This document shows, in pieces, positions 56,058-64,000 of a DNA stretch of 64,000 nucleotides. The translations under genes and the position numbers were made by a program. The stretch comes from Brooklawnia cerclae. GTDB taxonomy: Bacteria > Actinomycetota > Actinomycetes > Propionibacteriales > Propionibacteriaceae. The notes beneath the pieces are model-generated. The model had not been told where the DNA came from. It did not search any database and saw only the letters and a list, made by a program, of their open reading frames with translations. The stretch spans positions 1 to 64,000 of the forward strand of contig NZ_JAAMOZ010000001.1 of the NCBI RefSeq assembly GCF_011758645.1, in the 5' to 3' direction. Each line of letters begins with the position of its first letter. The first letter of the stretch is position 1.

Positions 56058-57401
56058 TCAGGCGTTGGCGTGGGCGAGTTCGTACTCGGTCGCCCAGCCG
56101 TCGACGAACGCCGACCGGACCGCGTCCCAGTCACCGGTGCCCTGCGCGTACTGAAGCAGGGCCTGCCCGACACCGTTCTTCCACTGCTCGGACGGCATCG
56201 TGGTGAAGTTCCAGGTGACCGCGGTCTTCCCGGCTGCCTGGTACTCGGCGTCGGCCAGCACGAGCGGGTTGGTCGACTGGTAGTCGCCGAAGGTGTCGAA
56301 CGGCGTCACGAATCCCATCGTGTTGGCCAGCGAGTCGCGTCCCGCATCAGAGGTGATGACCCACTCGAGGAAGTCCTTGGTGGCCTGCTGATCGGCCTCG
56401 GACGACTTGTTGTTGATCACCCAGTAGTTCTCCGAACCCGTGGTCAGGCCCTGATCCTCTTCGCCGGGTGCGCCGATGTAGATCGGCAGCATCCCGAGGT
56501 CGTCGTCCGGCACCGACTGGCCCTTGATGTCGTTGTAGGCCCAGGTGCCGTTCTGGTAGAAGACGGCCTGACCGAGAGCGAACTCCGACGTGGCATCGTC
56601 GATCGTCTTGCTCGACAGCAGCGAGGGCTCGGTGGTCGAGTTGTTGATGTACAGGTCGAAGATGTCCTTGTACCCGTCGAGGTAGGTGCCCTTGATGGTG
56701 GCGGGCTGGCCCGTCACGCCGTCGTCCTTGTACTCGTAGTACAGCGGGATGTTCGCCAGGTGGGTCTTGAACCGCCAGTCGGACGACGAGTCGAAGCCGG
56801 CAGAGGTGAAGGCCCCGGCCACTCCGAGGGTGTCCTTGTTGGCCTGGATGCCCTCGGCGACGGCCGCCAGGGTATCGAAGCTCGTGATCTGGTCGACCGA
56901 GGTCGCCGCGGCGCCCGGGAGAGCGAAGTACTCGTCCAGCAGCGCCTTGTTGTAGATGATCCCGTAGGTCTCCATGACGTAGGGGATCGCGAGCACCTGA
57001 CTGTCGTCGTCGCTGGTGAGCGCGATGCTCTGGTCGCTGAGGTGCTCGTAGATGGCGGTGTCGGTGAGGTCGGCGGCGTAGTCCTTCCAGGTCGCCAGCC
57101 CGACAGGCCCGTTGACCTGGAAGAGCGTGGGCGCGTCCGACTTGGCCATCTCCGACTTCAGGGTGGTCTCGTAGGTGCCGGACGCGGCGGTCTGGACCGT
57201 CACGTCGACGCCGGTCTCGTCGGTGTAGGCGGCGGCCAGCGCCTCCCAGTCCTGGGCCTGCTCCGGTTTGAAGTTGAGGTAGTAGACCTTCCCGGCCGAG
57301 TCATCGGAGCTGCTGCCCGAACCGCACGCGGCGAGCGCCCCGCTCAGGGAGATCGCCACAATGCCTGCGGCCAGCATTCTGACTGCTCTGTGCTTGTTCA
57401 T
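56058..57401 (-). CDS. Carbohydrate-binding lipoprotein of the ABC importer
   Basis: A 447-residue extracellular solute-binding protein (family 1). The signal ends in lipobox LAAC with Cys26, followed by a Gly/Ser/Asp linker. Aromatic residues spread through the mature part (for example NYWVINNK and QNGTWAYNDIKG) suit an oligosaccharide pocket. The ATG at 57401 gives the proper signal peptide; the longer frame upstream is repeat-derived. A LacI-type operator lies about 95 bases upstream. Next to a GH65 phosphorylase, a disaccharide such as maltose, trehalose or kojibiose is a reasonable ligand. Confidence 0.94.
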   Translation of the reverse strand: MNKHRAVRMLAAGIVAISLSGALAACGSGSSSDDSAGKVYYLNFKPEQAQDWEALAAAYTDETGVDVTVQTAASGTYETTLKSEMAKSDAPTLFQVNGPVGLATWKDYAADLTDTAIYEHLSDQSIALTSDDDSQVLAIPYVMETYGIIYNKALLDEYFALPGAAATSVDQITSFDTLAAVAEGIQANKDTLGVAGAFTSAGFDSSSDWRFKTHLANIPLYYEYKDDGVTGQPATIKGTYLDGYKDIFDLYINNSTTEPSLLSSKTIDDATSEFALGQAVFYQNGTWAYNDIKGQSVPDDDLGMLPIYIGAPGEEDQGLTTGSENYWVINNKSSEADQQATKDFLEWVITSDAGRDSLANTMGFVTPFDTFGDYQSTNPLVLADAEYQAAGKTAVTWNFTTMPSEQWKNGVGQALLQYAQGTGDWDAVRSAFVDGWATEYELAHANA

Positions 57402-57493
57402 CGTCCTGTGGCACTCCTTCGTTGGCTTGAGGACATCGACCCGGGCGCTGCACCGCGGCCAGGCGTGGCAGCCGGATTTCCGCCACGTCTTTG

Positions 57494-57507
57494 CGGAAAC
57501 GGTTCCG
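57494..57507. promoter_or_regulatory. LacI-type operator upstream of the importer genes
   Basis: CGGAAACGGTTCCG is a 14-bp palindrome of the CGNNNCG LacI type. It shares GGAAACGNTTCCG with the site at 58481, and it sits where a repressor would block transcription of the binding-protein gene. Confidence 0.7.
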
Positions 57508-57600
57508 AACTGCTGACCCTGAAAGTACACGCACCGCGGGCGCGACGCAACACCCAGCGACGGTTGAGCATGTCGAGACCACGACTGTCCACGGTGGGCT

Positions 57601-57672
57601 CGTGTCGGTTTCGACAGGCTCAACCGGCGTAGGGGGCAGGCTCGTGTCGGTTTCGACAGGCTCAACCGGCGT
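57601..57672. repeat. Two 30-bp copies of the TTCGACAGGCTCA repeat
   Basis: The segments 57601-57630 and 57643-57672 are identical over 30 bases, each holding TTTCGACAGGCTCAACCGGC. They fall between the DUF624 gene and the binding-protein operator. Confidence 0.85.
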
Positions 57673-57683
57673 GTGGAGTGGGC

Positions 57684-58334
57684 TCAGCCGGCGTCCTCGG
57701 CAGCCGTGTGCTCCCCACTCACCGCCTGGGCGACGAGGGGGGCGATCGCCCGCTCGATCACGGGCGTGGTGGCGAAGGTGATCAGGGGGAGTCCGAGCAG
57801 CACCAGGAGGAACAGGGCCTCGGGGAGGTAGAGCCCCACCGCCACGAACAGCGCCACGATCACCGCCTCGATCGCGAGGACGGCCACCGACCACGGGAGC
57901 CGGGCGAAGGCGACCAGGACGGCGTTCGCCAGTGTGCGGCGCACGGAGTTCTCCAGGCGGGCCTGCAACGACCAGATGAAGGGAAAGACCAACACAAAAC
58001 TGAATGTCACAAGGATTTTCAGTACGAGCAGCTCGGGGATTCGCAGGAAGATCCAGGACGCACCGATCGCGGCGGCCAGCGGGCCGGCGATTCCCCACAG
58101 CGCGGTTGCCTTGCGGGCGTTGGAGGTGAAGGAGGTCACGAAGGTGCGCGTCGTCCCGTCGTCCGTGCTCGTGGAGATGCGACGTGCGCTGTCGTGGAGC
58201 GCGGTGAGGCTGGCGCCGATCGTCACCACGGGCAACGAGAAGACGATCGTCAGGATGTTCAACCAGATGATGTCGGCGACGGTGCTCATCACGCGCCACA
58301 CCGGTGCGTCGAGGTTGAACAGTCGCGAGAACAT
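57684..58334 (-). CDS. DUF624 (YesL-like) membrane protein
   Basis: A 216-residue membrane protein with about five segments. The N-terminal MFSRLFNLDAPVWRVMSTVAD and the loop LHDSARRISTSTDDGTTRTF match DUF624/YesL proteins, which accompany carbohydrate importers in Firmicutes and actinobacteria. Its role is unknown; help in uptake or sensing is suspected. The ATG has GAGGAGG at good spacing. It is divergent from the GH65 gene, and the operator at 58481 lies between them. Confidence 0.88.
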   Translation of the reverse strand: MFSRLFNLDAPVWRVMSTVADIIWLNILTIVFSLPVVTIGASLTALHDSARRISTSTDDGTTRTFVTSFTSNARKATALWGIAGPLAAAIGASWIFLRIPELLVLKILVTFSFVLVFPFIWSLQARLENSVRRTLANAVLVAFARLPWSVAVLAIEAVIVALFVAVGLYLPEALFLLVLLGLPLITFATTPVIERAIAPLVAQAVSGEHTAAEDAG

Positions 58335-58480
58335 GCGGCCTCCTCGGGCATCTCCGTCGACTCGCTGCGGTGGGGTCAGCGTACTCGTGCCGACCGTGTG
58401 GTCGGACGCCACGGAGCGATCGGTCGGCCCAGGAACGGGCGGCCTGTTGGCGTCCGGGCGTCCAGGCGGTATCGTCTCAC

Positions 58481-58494
58481 GGGAAACGATTCCG
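58481..58494. promoter_or_regulatory. LacI-type operator between DUF624 and GH65 genes
   Basis: GGGAAACGATTCCG shares GGAAACGNTTCCG with the operator at 57494. In the 245-base divergent region it could control both directions. Confidence 0.7.
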
Positions 58495-58579
58495 ACGATG
58501 CGCGCCCCGCGCGGGCGCATGAATCCCGAGCATGGGGCGAGGCACCGCAGCCACGACTGCCAGGAAGGGTGTGGACATC

Positions 58580-60856
58580 ATGACCCAGCGTGTGTTCGAC
58601 GTCGAGCCGTGGGCCATCACGACCCACACCCTGGACGCCGGTGCCGTGCGCCTGGTCGAGTCGATGACCTCGACGGGCAACGGTCACATGGGCATGCGCG
58701 GGAACTTCGAGGAAGGCTACGGCGGCGACTGCCACCAGGGCACCTACATCGCCGGGGTCTGGTTCCCCGACAGGACGAGGGTCGGCTGGTGGAAGAACGG
58801 CTACCCGCAGTACTTCGGGAAGGCACTCAACGCGATGAGCCTGATCGCGACGGGGATCCGGGTCAACGGTGAGGACGTGGACCTGTTCCGTGGCCGGTTC
58901 GAGAACTTCTCCCTGCGCCTCGACCTCAGGAACGGCGTGTTGACCAGGTCGTTCGACTATCTGGTGGACGGCACCCGGACGAGGCTGGAGTTCGAGCGCT
59001 TCCTGTCGATCGCCACGACCGAGCTGAGCCTTCAGCGGCTGCGCCTCACGGCGGTCTCGGGCGATGTCCGCGTCGAGGTCTCGCCGCAGCTCGACGGGAA
59101 CGTCCACAACCTCGATTCCAACTACGGCGAGCAGTTCTGGGAGGAGCGCTGGCGAACGGCCGGCGATCAACCGGCACTGTCGATGGAGACCCGGCCCAAT
59201 CCGTTCGGGACGCCGCGGTTCACGGTGACCGCTGGCATGGCGGTGAGTGCCGAGGGATTTGCCGACGGTGGGTCGTTCGATGCCCCCGCTCGTGTGGGGC
59301 GGCGGTTCGCCGCCGAGCTCGGCGAGGGACACACTGCGATCCTGCACAAGACCGCCGCCGTCGTCACCTCACGCGACGTGGACGAGGACGCCCACGCGAC
59401 CGCAGTGGCCGATCTGCTGGACGCCGCCGGGCGCAGCTCGTACGAGCGCCACCGGGCAGAGAGCTCTGCGTTGTGGGAGCAGCGTTGGGCTCGCGCCGCC
59501 GTCGTCATCGACGGGGACGACGAGGCACAGCAGGGTATCCAGTTCAACCTGTTCCAACTGTTCTCCACCTACTACGGCGAGGACGAGCGGCTCAACATCG
59601 GCCCCAAGGGCTTCACCGGCGAGAAATACGGCGGAGCCACCTACTGGGACACCGAGGTCTACCTCGTCCCCCTGTACCTCGCGCTCGCCAGGCCCGAGGT
59701 GACCCGGGCGCTCCTGGCCTATCGGTATCGCCAACTGCCGCAGGCCCGGCACAACGCCGGTCAGCAGGGTCTGGCCGGCGCGTTGTATCCGATGGTCACG
59801 TTCAACGGCATCGAGTGCCACAACGAGTGGGAGATCACCTTCGAGGAGATCCACCGCAACGGCGCGATCGCCTACGCCATCGCGGACTACACCCGGTACA
59901 CCGGCGACACCGCATACCTCCACGGTCCGGGAATCGAGGTGCTGGTCGAGATCAGCCGGTTCTGGGCCGACCGGGTGCACTATTCCGCCCGCACCGGCAC
60001 CTTCATGCTGCACGGGGTGACCGGGCCGAACGAGTACGAGAACAACGTCAACAACAACTGGTACACCAACTACCTGGCCGCATGGGTGCTGAGGTTCACC
60101 GAGACGACCCTGGCCGAGGTGCCGGCACGCGCGGAAGAACTCGGGGTGAGCGCCGAGGAGCGCTCGCGGTGGCGCGAGATCGCGTCCGGCATGTATCTTC
60201 CCGAGGACGCGGAACTCGGCGTCAAGGTGCAGCACGACACGTTCCTCGACAAGGAGCTACGGACGGTCGACAGCCTCGATCCGGCCGAGCGTCCGCTCAA
60301 CCGGCACTGGTCGTGGGATCGTGTGTTGCGGTCGTGCTTCATCAAGCAGGCCGACGTGCTGCAGGGGATGTACCTGTTCGAGGACGACTTCACCCCCGAC
60401 GAGCTCAGGCGGAACTACGAGTTCTACGAGCCCATGACCGTGCACGAGTCGTCCCTGTCGGCCTCGATCCACTCGATTCTGGCTTCCGCCGTAGGCCTGC
60501 GTGACAAGGCGATCGAGTTGTACCGGCGCACCGCGAGGCTTGATCTCGACAACTACAACTCCGACACCGAGGACGGGCTGCACATTACGTCGATGAGCGG
60601 CAGCTGGCTGGCCATCGTGCAGGGGTTCGCGGGAATGCGGGTGCGCGGCGGCCGCATCGGATTCAGCCCCTTCTGCCCGGAGCGCTGGGACGCGTACTCG
60701 TTCACAGTCGGGTTCCGGGACAGGGTGCTCGACGTGCGGGTCACGCGCGAGGACGTGCGCATCGGCATCAGGGAGGGCGAGCCGATGGATGTCGAGTTGT
60801 TCGGCGTGCCTCACGCCGTCGACGGCGAGGTGGTCGTCCCGCTCCGGGAGGCGTGA
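58580..60856 (+). CDS. Glycoside hydrolase family 65 disaccharide phosphorylase
   Basis: A 758-residue enzyme of the maltose/trehalose/kojibiose phosphorylase family. The beta-sandwich N-terminal domain (to about 260) is followed by an alpha/alpha barrel. The general acid is Glu485 in GVTGPNEYENNVNNNWYTNY, matching Glu487 of Lactobacillus brevis maltose phosphorylase. The phosphate-site residues HITSMSGSW and the specificity loop near FNGIECHNEWE are present. GH65 phosphorylases release beta-glucose-1-phosphate, which needs a beta-phosphoglucomutase, and none is adjacent. The ATG at 58580 is used; an in-frame GTG nine bases upstream is an alternative. Expression is probably controlled by the LacI-type operator just upstream. 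Confidence 0.95.
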   Translation: MTQRVFDVEPWAITTHTLDAGAVRLVESMTSTGNGHMGMRGNFEEGYGGDCHQGTYIAGVWFPDRTRVGWWKNGYPQYFGKALNAMSLIATGIRVNGEDVDLFRGRFENFSLRLDLRNGVLTRSFDYLVDGTRTRLEFERFLSIATTELSLQRLRLTAVSGDVRVEVSPQLDGNVHNLDSNYGEQFWEERWRTAGDQPALSMETRPNPFGTPRFTVTAGMAVSAEGFADGGSFDAPARVGRRFAAELGEGHTAILHKTAAVVTSRDVDEDAHATAVADLLDAAGRSSYERHRAESSALWEQRWARAAVVIDGDDEAQQGIQFNLFQLFSTYYGEDERLNIGPKGFTGEKYGGATYWDTEVYLVPLYLALARPEVTRALLAYRYRQLPQARHNAGQQGLAGALYPMVTFNGIECHNEWEITFEEIHRNGAIAYAIADYTRYTGDTAYLHGPGIEVLVEISRFWADRVHYSARTGTFMLHGVTGPNEYENNVNNNWYTNYLAAWVLRFTETTLAEVPARAEELGVSAEERSRWREIASGMYLPEDAELGVKVQHDTFLDKELRTVDSLDPAERPLNRHWSWDRVLRSCFIKQADVLQGMYLFEDDFTPDELRRNYEFYEPMTVHESSLSASIHSILASAVGLRDKAIELYRRTARLDLDNYNSDTEDGLHITSMSGSWLAIVQGFAGMRVRGGRIGFSPFCPERWDAYSFTVGFRDRVLDVRVTREDVRIGIREGEPMDVELFGVPHAVDGEVVVPLREA

Positions 60857-60971
60857 GCAGCCCCTGCTCTTGAGAACCGGCCGTTTCCCGGGGTCACATG
60901 AACCGGCGCGGAGACGTCCACGTACTCGCGCACGGGGGTCGTACCTGACGCAGTCCGAAGCGCGCGGAGGC

Positions 60972-61667
60972 TCACTCCGACCAAGCGCGTCGGGCGTGAA
61001 GCGGGGTCGTTCTCGAGACCCACACGGCCCCGAGACCGGTGAGCCCGATGACGGCTGAGATGAGCACGATGTAGAACGCGACCGACCAGTAGCCTTCCGG
61101 GGCGAGATTCGGGTCGAGGAACGGATACGGGTACCAGTAGGCGCGTTGCTGTACGACGTCGTGGACGAGCGGCCCGCGGATGAGCGTGTAGATGGCCCAG
61201 GCCACGGGGAACACGATGACGAGCCAGGTGCTTCGCCAGCGCAGCCGTGCGCGGCCGGGAGCGAACAGCCAGTCGAGCAGCATCCACACCGGTCCGACGA
61301 CATGCAGGACCTCGTTCGACCATCCGAGCGTCGTACCCTGAGGGAGCGCGATGCCGCGCAGCAGCAGGTTGTAGACGACGCCCGTAGTCACCATGTACGT
61401 CACTACACAGAGCCTGAACCTGAGGAACCAGGGCGGATCCTCGTCTCGTCGCATCAGCAGCAGGACCGCTCCGGCGACGAGCACTCCGACGGCAAGAATG
61501 TTCGATTCGATCGTGAAGAAGCTGAAGAAACTAACGAGTTGGATCGTCGGATCGCTGATCCCGACAACGTCGCGCCAATAGCCGAGACTCGTCAGGAGTT
61601 GCCCGAGGATCGCAGCGACGATTCCGGCCGCGACCGCGAGCCGCAAGACCACGACGGCGATACGCAT
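60972..61667 (-). CDS. Pr6Pr-like integral membrane protein
   Basis: A 231-residue protein with six predicted membrane helices. FFSFFTIESNILAVGV and the later YNLLLRGIALPQG and WAIYTLIRGP segments match the Pr6Pr (FAR-17a/AIG1-like) group of bacterial membrane proteins, whose function is unknown. The ATG at 61667 has no strong ribosome site. It stands alone between the GH65 gene and a repeat cluster. Confidence 0.85.
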   Translation of the reverse strand: MRIAVVVLRLAVAAGIVAAILGQLLTSLGYWRDVVGISDPTIQLVSFFSFFTIESNILAVGVLVAGAVLLLMRRDEDPPWFLRFRLCVVTYMVTTGVVYNLLLRGIALPQGTTLGWSNEVLHVVGPVWMLLDWLFAPGRARLRWRSTWLVIVFPVAWAIYTLIRGPLVHDVVQQRAYWYPYPFLDPNLAPEGYWSVAFYIVLISAVIGLTGLGAVWVSRTTPLHARRAWSE

Positions 61668-61720
61668 GCGACGAGTGTAACTGCGGGTCCGGCTTTACTA
61701 CGGAACTCTCGTGTTCCTCG

Positions 61721-61965
61721 CTGAGCCTGTGGCTCGTTTCGACAGGCTCAACGGGCGTTTGTGGTCCCTGAGCTTGTGGCTCGTTTCGACAGGCTCAACG
61801 GGCGTTGGTGGTCCCTGAGTCTGTGGTTCGTTTCGACAGGCTCAGCGGGCGTTGGTGGTCCCTGAGCTTGTCGAAGGGACGGGTTGGTTTCGACAGGCTC
61901 AGCGGGCGTTTGTGGTCCCTGAGCTTGTCGAAGGGACGGGTTCGTTTCGACAAGCTCAACGGGCG
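61721..61965. repeat. Intergenic repeat cluster, TTCGACARGCTCA family
   Basis: Five units of about 50 bases repeat GTTTCGACAGGCTCAACGGG followed by GTGGTCCCTGAGCTTG. The last two add the CTTGTCGAAGGGAC inverse form. It fills most of the gap 61668-62008. No gene is seen there. Confidence 0.88.
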
Positions 61966-62008
61966 TCGGCAGCAGGCCGCGGCTCCTGAGAGCGGCTGCC
62001 GCGCGTCC

Positions 62009-62965
62009 CTACGGCGTGCCTTGTGAAGCCTGGTCTTCGGAGGCTCGTGCAGTGGCTGCCGCCTCAGCGAGCAGGATCGCGCGCACCGGATCGGCCGTGT
62101 CGTCGGGACGCATCGGCCCGCCTGTTCCGCGGCGGCGCCCCGTTCCCGGGGTTCCGCGCCGGGCGAGCCAGCGGGCGAACCATGACAGCGACAGGTTGAT
62201 CGTCAGGTAGATGGCCAGCGTGACGAAGAACAACGAGAACAGGTAGCGGTTGCCGTAGTACGCGCTCAAGTTGTTCATGGTCGTGCGGATGAGCTCGTTG
62301 TAGCCCACGATGTAGCCGAGCGAGGTGTCCTTGAGCAGGACGACGAGCTGGGCGACGATGATCGGCAGCATCTGGCGGAAGGCCTGCGGGAACTCCACGA
62401 GCATCTTCGACTGGAACGGGCGCATGCCGACGCTCAGGGCGGCTTCGCGTTGTCCGCGTGGCAGGGCGGCCAGGCCGGCGCGCAGCGCCTCACCGATGAG
62501 GGTGCCGTTGTAGAGGATCAGCGCGACCACGACGGCGGTGAACTGGCCGGTCGAGCCCACGAGCAGGATGAACAGCATCATCAGCAGCACGGGCATGCCG
62601 CGCAGGAACTCGAGCAGCCAGGCAACCGGCTTGCGCACCCAGGCGATCTCGGAGCTGCGCAGGAGCGAGAAGACCACACCGAGCGCCAGCGCGCCGACCG
62701 CGGCCACGGCAGCGGCGCGCAGGGTGTTCAGCACGCCCTGGCCGATGAACAGCCACACGTCGGCCTCGGCGAAGATGTCCCATCGGCTCTCGTCGAACAT
62801 GCCAGGCAGCGTGATGCCCCCGGATTGGCGCGGGGTGGCCAGGATGGTGACGGCCCACACGAGCACCGCAGCGATGAGGACCAGTCCCACGATCGAGCCG
62901 ACACGCGAGATCGCGCGGGCACGTGGTCCGGGGGCGTCGAACAGGACGCTCGAGCCTGCGCTCAT
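62009..62965 (-). CDS. gluD: Glutamate-type ABC importer permease, second subunit
   Basis: A 318-residue permease with a hydrophobic core of five or six segments, an N-terminal soluble stretch of about 20 residues and a Ser/Ala/Arg/Gly-rich C-terminal tail of about 60 residues. The EAA loop GQREAALSVGMRPFQSKMLVEFPQAF and the motif LLEFLRGMPVLLMM are typical of polar amino acid permeases (GluD group). The ATG overlaps the GluC stop by four bases. It forms the channel with GluC; the ATPase gene lies outside the window or elsewhere. Confidence 0.92.
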   Translation of the reverse strand: MSAGSSVLFDAPGPRARAISRVGSIVGLVLIAAVLVWAVTILATPRQSGGITLPGMFDESRWDIFAEADVWLFIGQGVLNTLRAAAVAAVGALALGVVFSLLRSSEIAWVRKPVAWLLEFLRGMPVLLMMLFILLVGSTGQFTAVVVALILYNGTLIGEALRAGLAALPRGQREAALSVGMRPFQSKMLVEFPQAFRQMLPIIVAQLVVLLKDTSLGYIVGYNELIRTTMNNLSAYYGNRYLFSLFFVTLAIYLTINLSLSWFARWLARRGTPGTGRRRGTGGPMRPDDTADPVRAILLAEAAATARASEDQASQGTP

Positions 62966-63615
62966 CGCTGCACCACCAGCTTCTTCTCCAGGCGTGCGGC
63001 CAGTAGACCGAGCGGCACGGTGATCACCAGGTAGAAGGCTGCGGCGATGATCAGGATCGGTATCACCAAATCGCCGTGGCCGTTCGCGAGAGTACGCGTC
63101 GAGGCGAACAGATCCACGACGAAGAAACCGCCGGCCACCGAACTGTTCTTCGTCAGCGCGATGAACACATTGATGAGCGGCGGGATGGTCATGCGGAAGG
63201 CCTGCGGCAGGACGACCAGACTGACCGTCTGGCCGAAGCCCAGGCCGATCGACCGTGCCGCTTCAGCCTGCCCGACCGGGACGCCGTTGATGCCCGAGCG
63301 CAAAGCCTCGGCGACGAACGGTGATGTGTAGTACGTCAGGGCGCAGATGGCGAGGATCGTGTAGAAGTTCCAGTCCCAGCGCAGCCCGAAGAACGGGACG
63401 ACAAAAACGAAGAAGTAGAAGACGAGTGTCAGCGGCGTGTTGCGTCCGATCTCGGTCCACACCGTCGCGAAGACGCGTAGCGACCCGATCGGCGAGATGC
63501 GCATCGCGGTGATGATCGTCCCGAACACGAGCGAAGCCGTGCCCGAGATGACCAACAGCAGGAGAGTCATCTTGAAGCCCACCCAGAAGGCGGGCAGTAG
63601 CTCGATCAGATCCAC
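62962..63615 (-). CDS. gluC: Glutamate-type ABC importer permease, first subunit
   Basis: A 217-residue permease with five membrane segments. FATVWTEIGRNTPLTLVFYFF near residue 50 and the EAA loop GQAEAARSIGLGFGQTVSLVVLPQAF are conserved in the GluC group. The GTG start has GGAAGGG upstream. It lies 94 bases after the binding-protein gene, on the same strand. Confidence 0.93.
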   Translation of the reverse strand: MDLIELLPAFWVGFKMTLLLLVISGTASLVFGTIITAMRISPIGSLRVFATVWTEIGRNTPLTLVFYFFVFVVPFFGLRWDWNFYTILAICALTYYTSPFVAEALRSGINGVPVGQAEAARSIGLGFGQTVSLVVLPQAFRMTIPPLINVFIALTKNSSVAGGFFVVDLFASTRTLANGHGDLVIPILIIAAAFYLVITVPLGLLAARLEKKLVVQR

Positions 63616-63709
63616 ACGTCACCCTTCCCGAACACACGATTCCCGAACACGCACCCGAGGTGCGCCGGACCGATCAGCCGGCCCGGCGCACCCGGAGGCG
63701 AGAAACCGA

Positions 63710-64000
63710 TCAGATCTCGTAGCGGTCGACCGCCGGCGGCTCGACGTACGGCAGGACGGTGCCCGCGGTGGAGTCCCAGGCCTCCTCGTAGCGGCCGTCC
63801 TCGTAGGCCTCCTCCAGCACGTCGTTGATCCACATGCGGAAGTCGGTGTCGTCATGGGCCAGACCGATACCGTAGGGCTCCTCGGTGAACGGCTCACCGA
63901 CGACCTTGAACTCGCCCTCGTTCTGTGCCGCGAGACCGGCCAGGATGACGTTGTCGGTCGACACCGCGACCACCTGACCACTGCGCAGCGGCTCGAGGCA
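63710..64000 (-). CDS. gluB: Glutamate-type binding protein, C-terminal part
   Basis: The last 96 residues of a polar amino acid binding protein; the gene continues past the right edge. VAVSTDNVILAGLAAQN and EPYGIGLAHDD are conserved ligand-lobe motifs of GluB-type proteins. The C-terminus VEPPAVDRYEI is normal for the family. The position before gluC and gluD fits the usual gluBCD order. The lipoprotein signal cannot be seen here. Confidence 0.9.
   Translation of the reverse strand, partial: CLEPLRSGQVVAVSTDNVILAGLAAQNEGEFKVVGEPFTEEPYGIGLAHDDTDFRMWINDVLEEAYEDGRYEEAWDSTAGTVLPYVEPPAVDRYEI

Overview
The window is high-GC actinobacterial DNA. Gene content and style (actinobacterial-type leaders, GTG starts, four-base stop/start overlaps, abundant intergenic palindromic repeats containing TTCGACARGCTCA) suggest the Propionibacteriaceae or a close relative. 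That placement is inferred, because no rRNA or tRNA gene was seen. About 60 protein genes can be supported.

Left third (1-15.1 kb) is accessory DNA. 1-4.5 kb is a fragment of a phage or phage-satellite-like module: a large D5/SF3-like ATPase, six small tightly packed ORFs, a P27-like small terminase relative, and a frameshifted HNH-nuclease N-terminus. It is followed by a HipA-like kinase/DUF3037 pair, a small lipoprotein, and a two-component system whose response regulator has lost its first receiver strand. 9.3-12.1 kb is a Tn552-type transposition unit (serine resolvase, DD35E transposase, AAA ATPase). It abuts a MerR-controlled operon (thiol protein plus mercuric/glutathione-reductase-like flavoenzyme). 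Two related 33-bp sequences that look like transposon ends bracket this operon, and the outer one truncates a gene next to a SigE-family sigma factor.

From 15.5 kb the DNA looks like core chromosome. A translational isoleucine T-box leader precedes a class-II ileS that carries an in-frame array of a genomic repeat. Then come a fur-katA operon; coaBC; a purine nucleoside uptake and salvage operon (BMP lipoprotein, ATPase, two permeases, deoD); an FtsX/MacB-like exporter pair; a phosphohexomutase with a glycerophosphodiester phosphodiesterase; a tripartite TrpXYZ-like ABC importer; a DUF1707 protein; lysC-murJ; a DUF4272 protein; a MatC-like carboxylate carrier; an L,D-transpeptidase; and rarD.

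47.1-52.3 kb is one operon of unassigned function: an ion-transporter-superfamily permease, a stand-alone HyuA-like ATPase-fold enzyme, an HExxH protein and a class-I mannose-6-phosphate-isomerase-like protein. A VapBC pair separates it from a carbohydrate locus: LacI regulator, two permeases, binding lipoprotein, DUF624 protein, and a divergent GH65 phosphorylase. Two matching LacI-type operators tie that locus together. The right edge holds a glutamate-type ABC importer, and its binding protein runs off the window.

The most unusual signals are the ileS repeat invasion, the duplicated transposon-end sequence with the MerR operon between the copies, the HipA-like/DUF3037 pair beside a phage-related remnant, the uncharacterised HyuA operon, and a 74-bp foldback repeat present twice.
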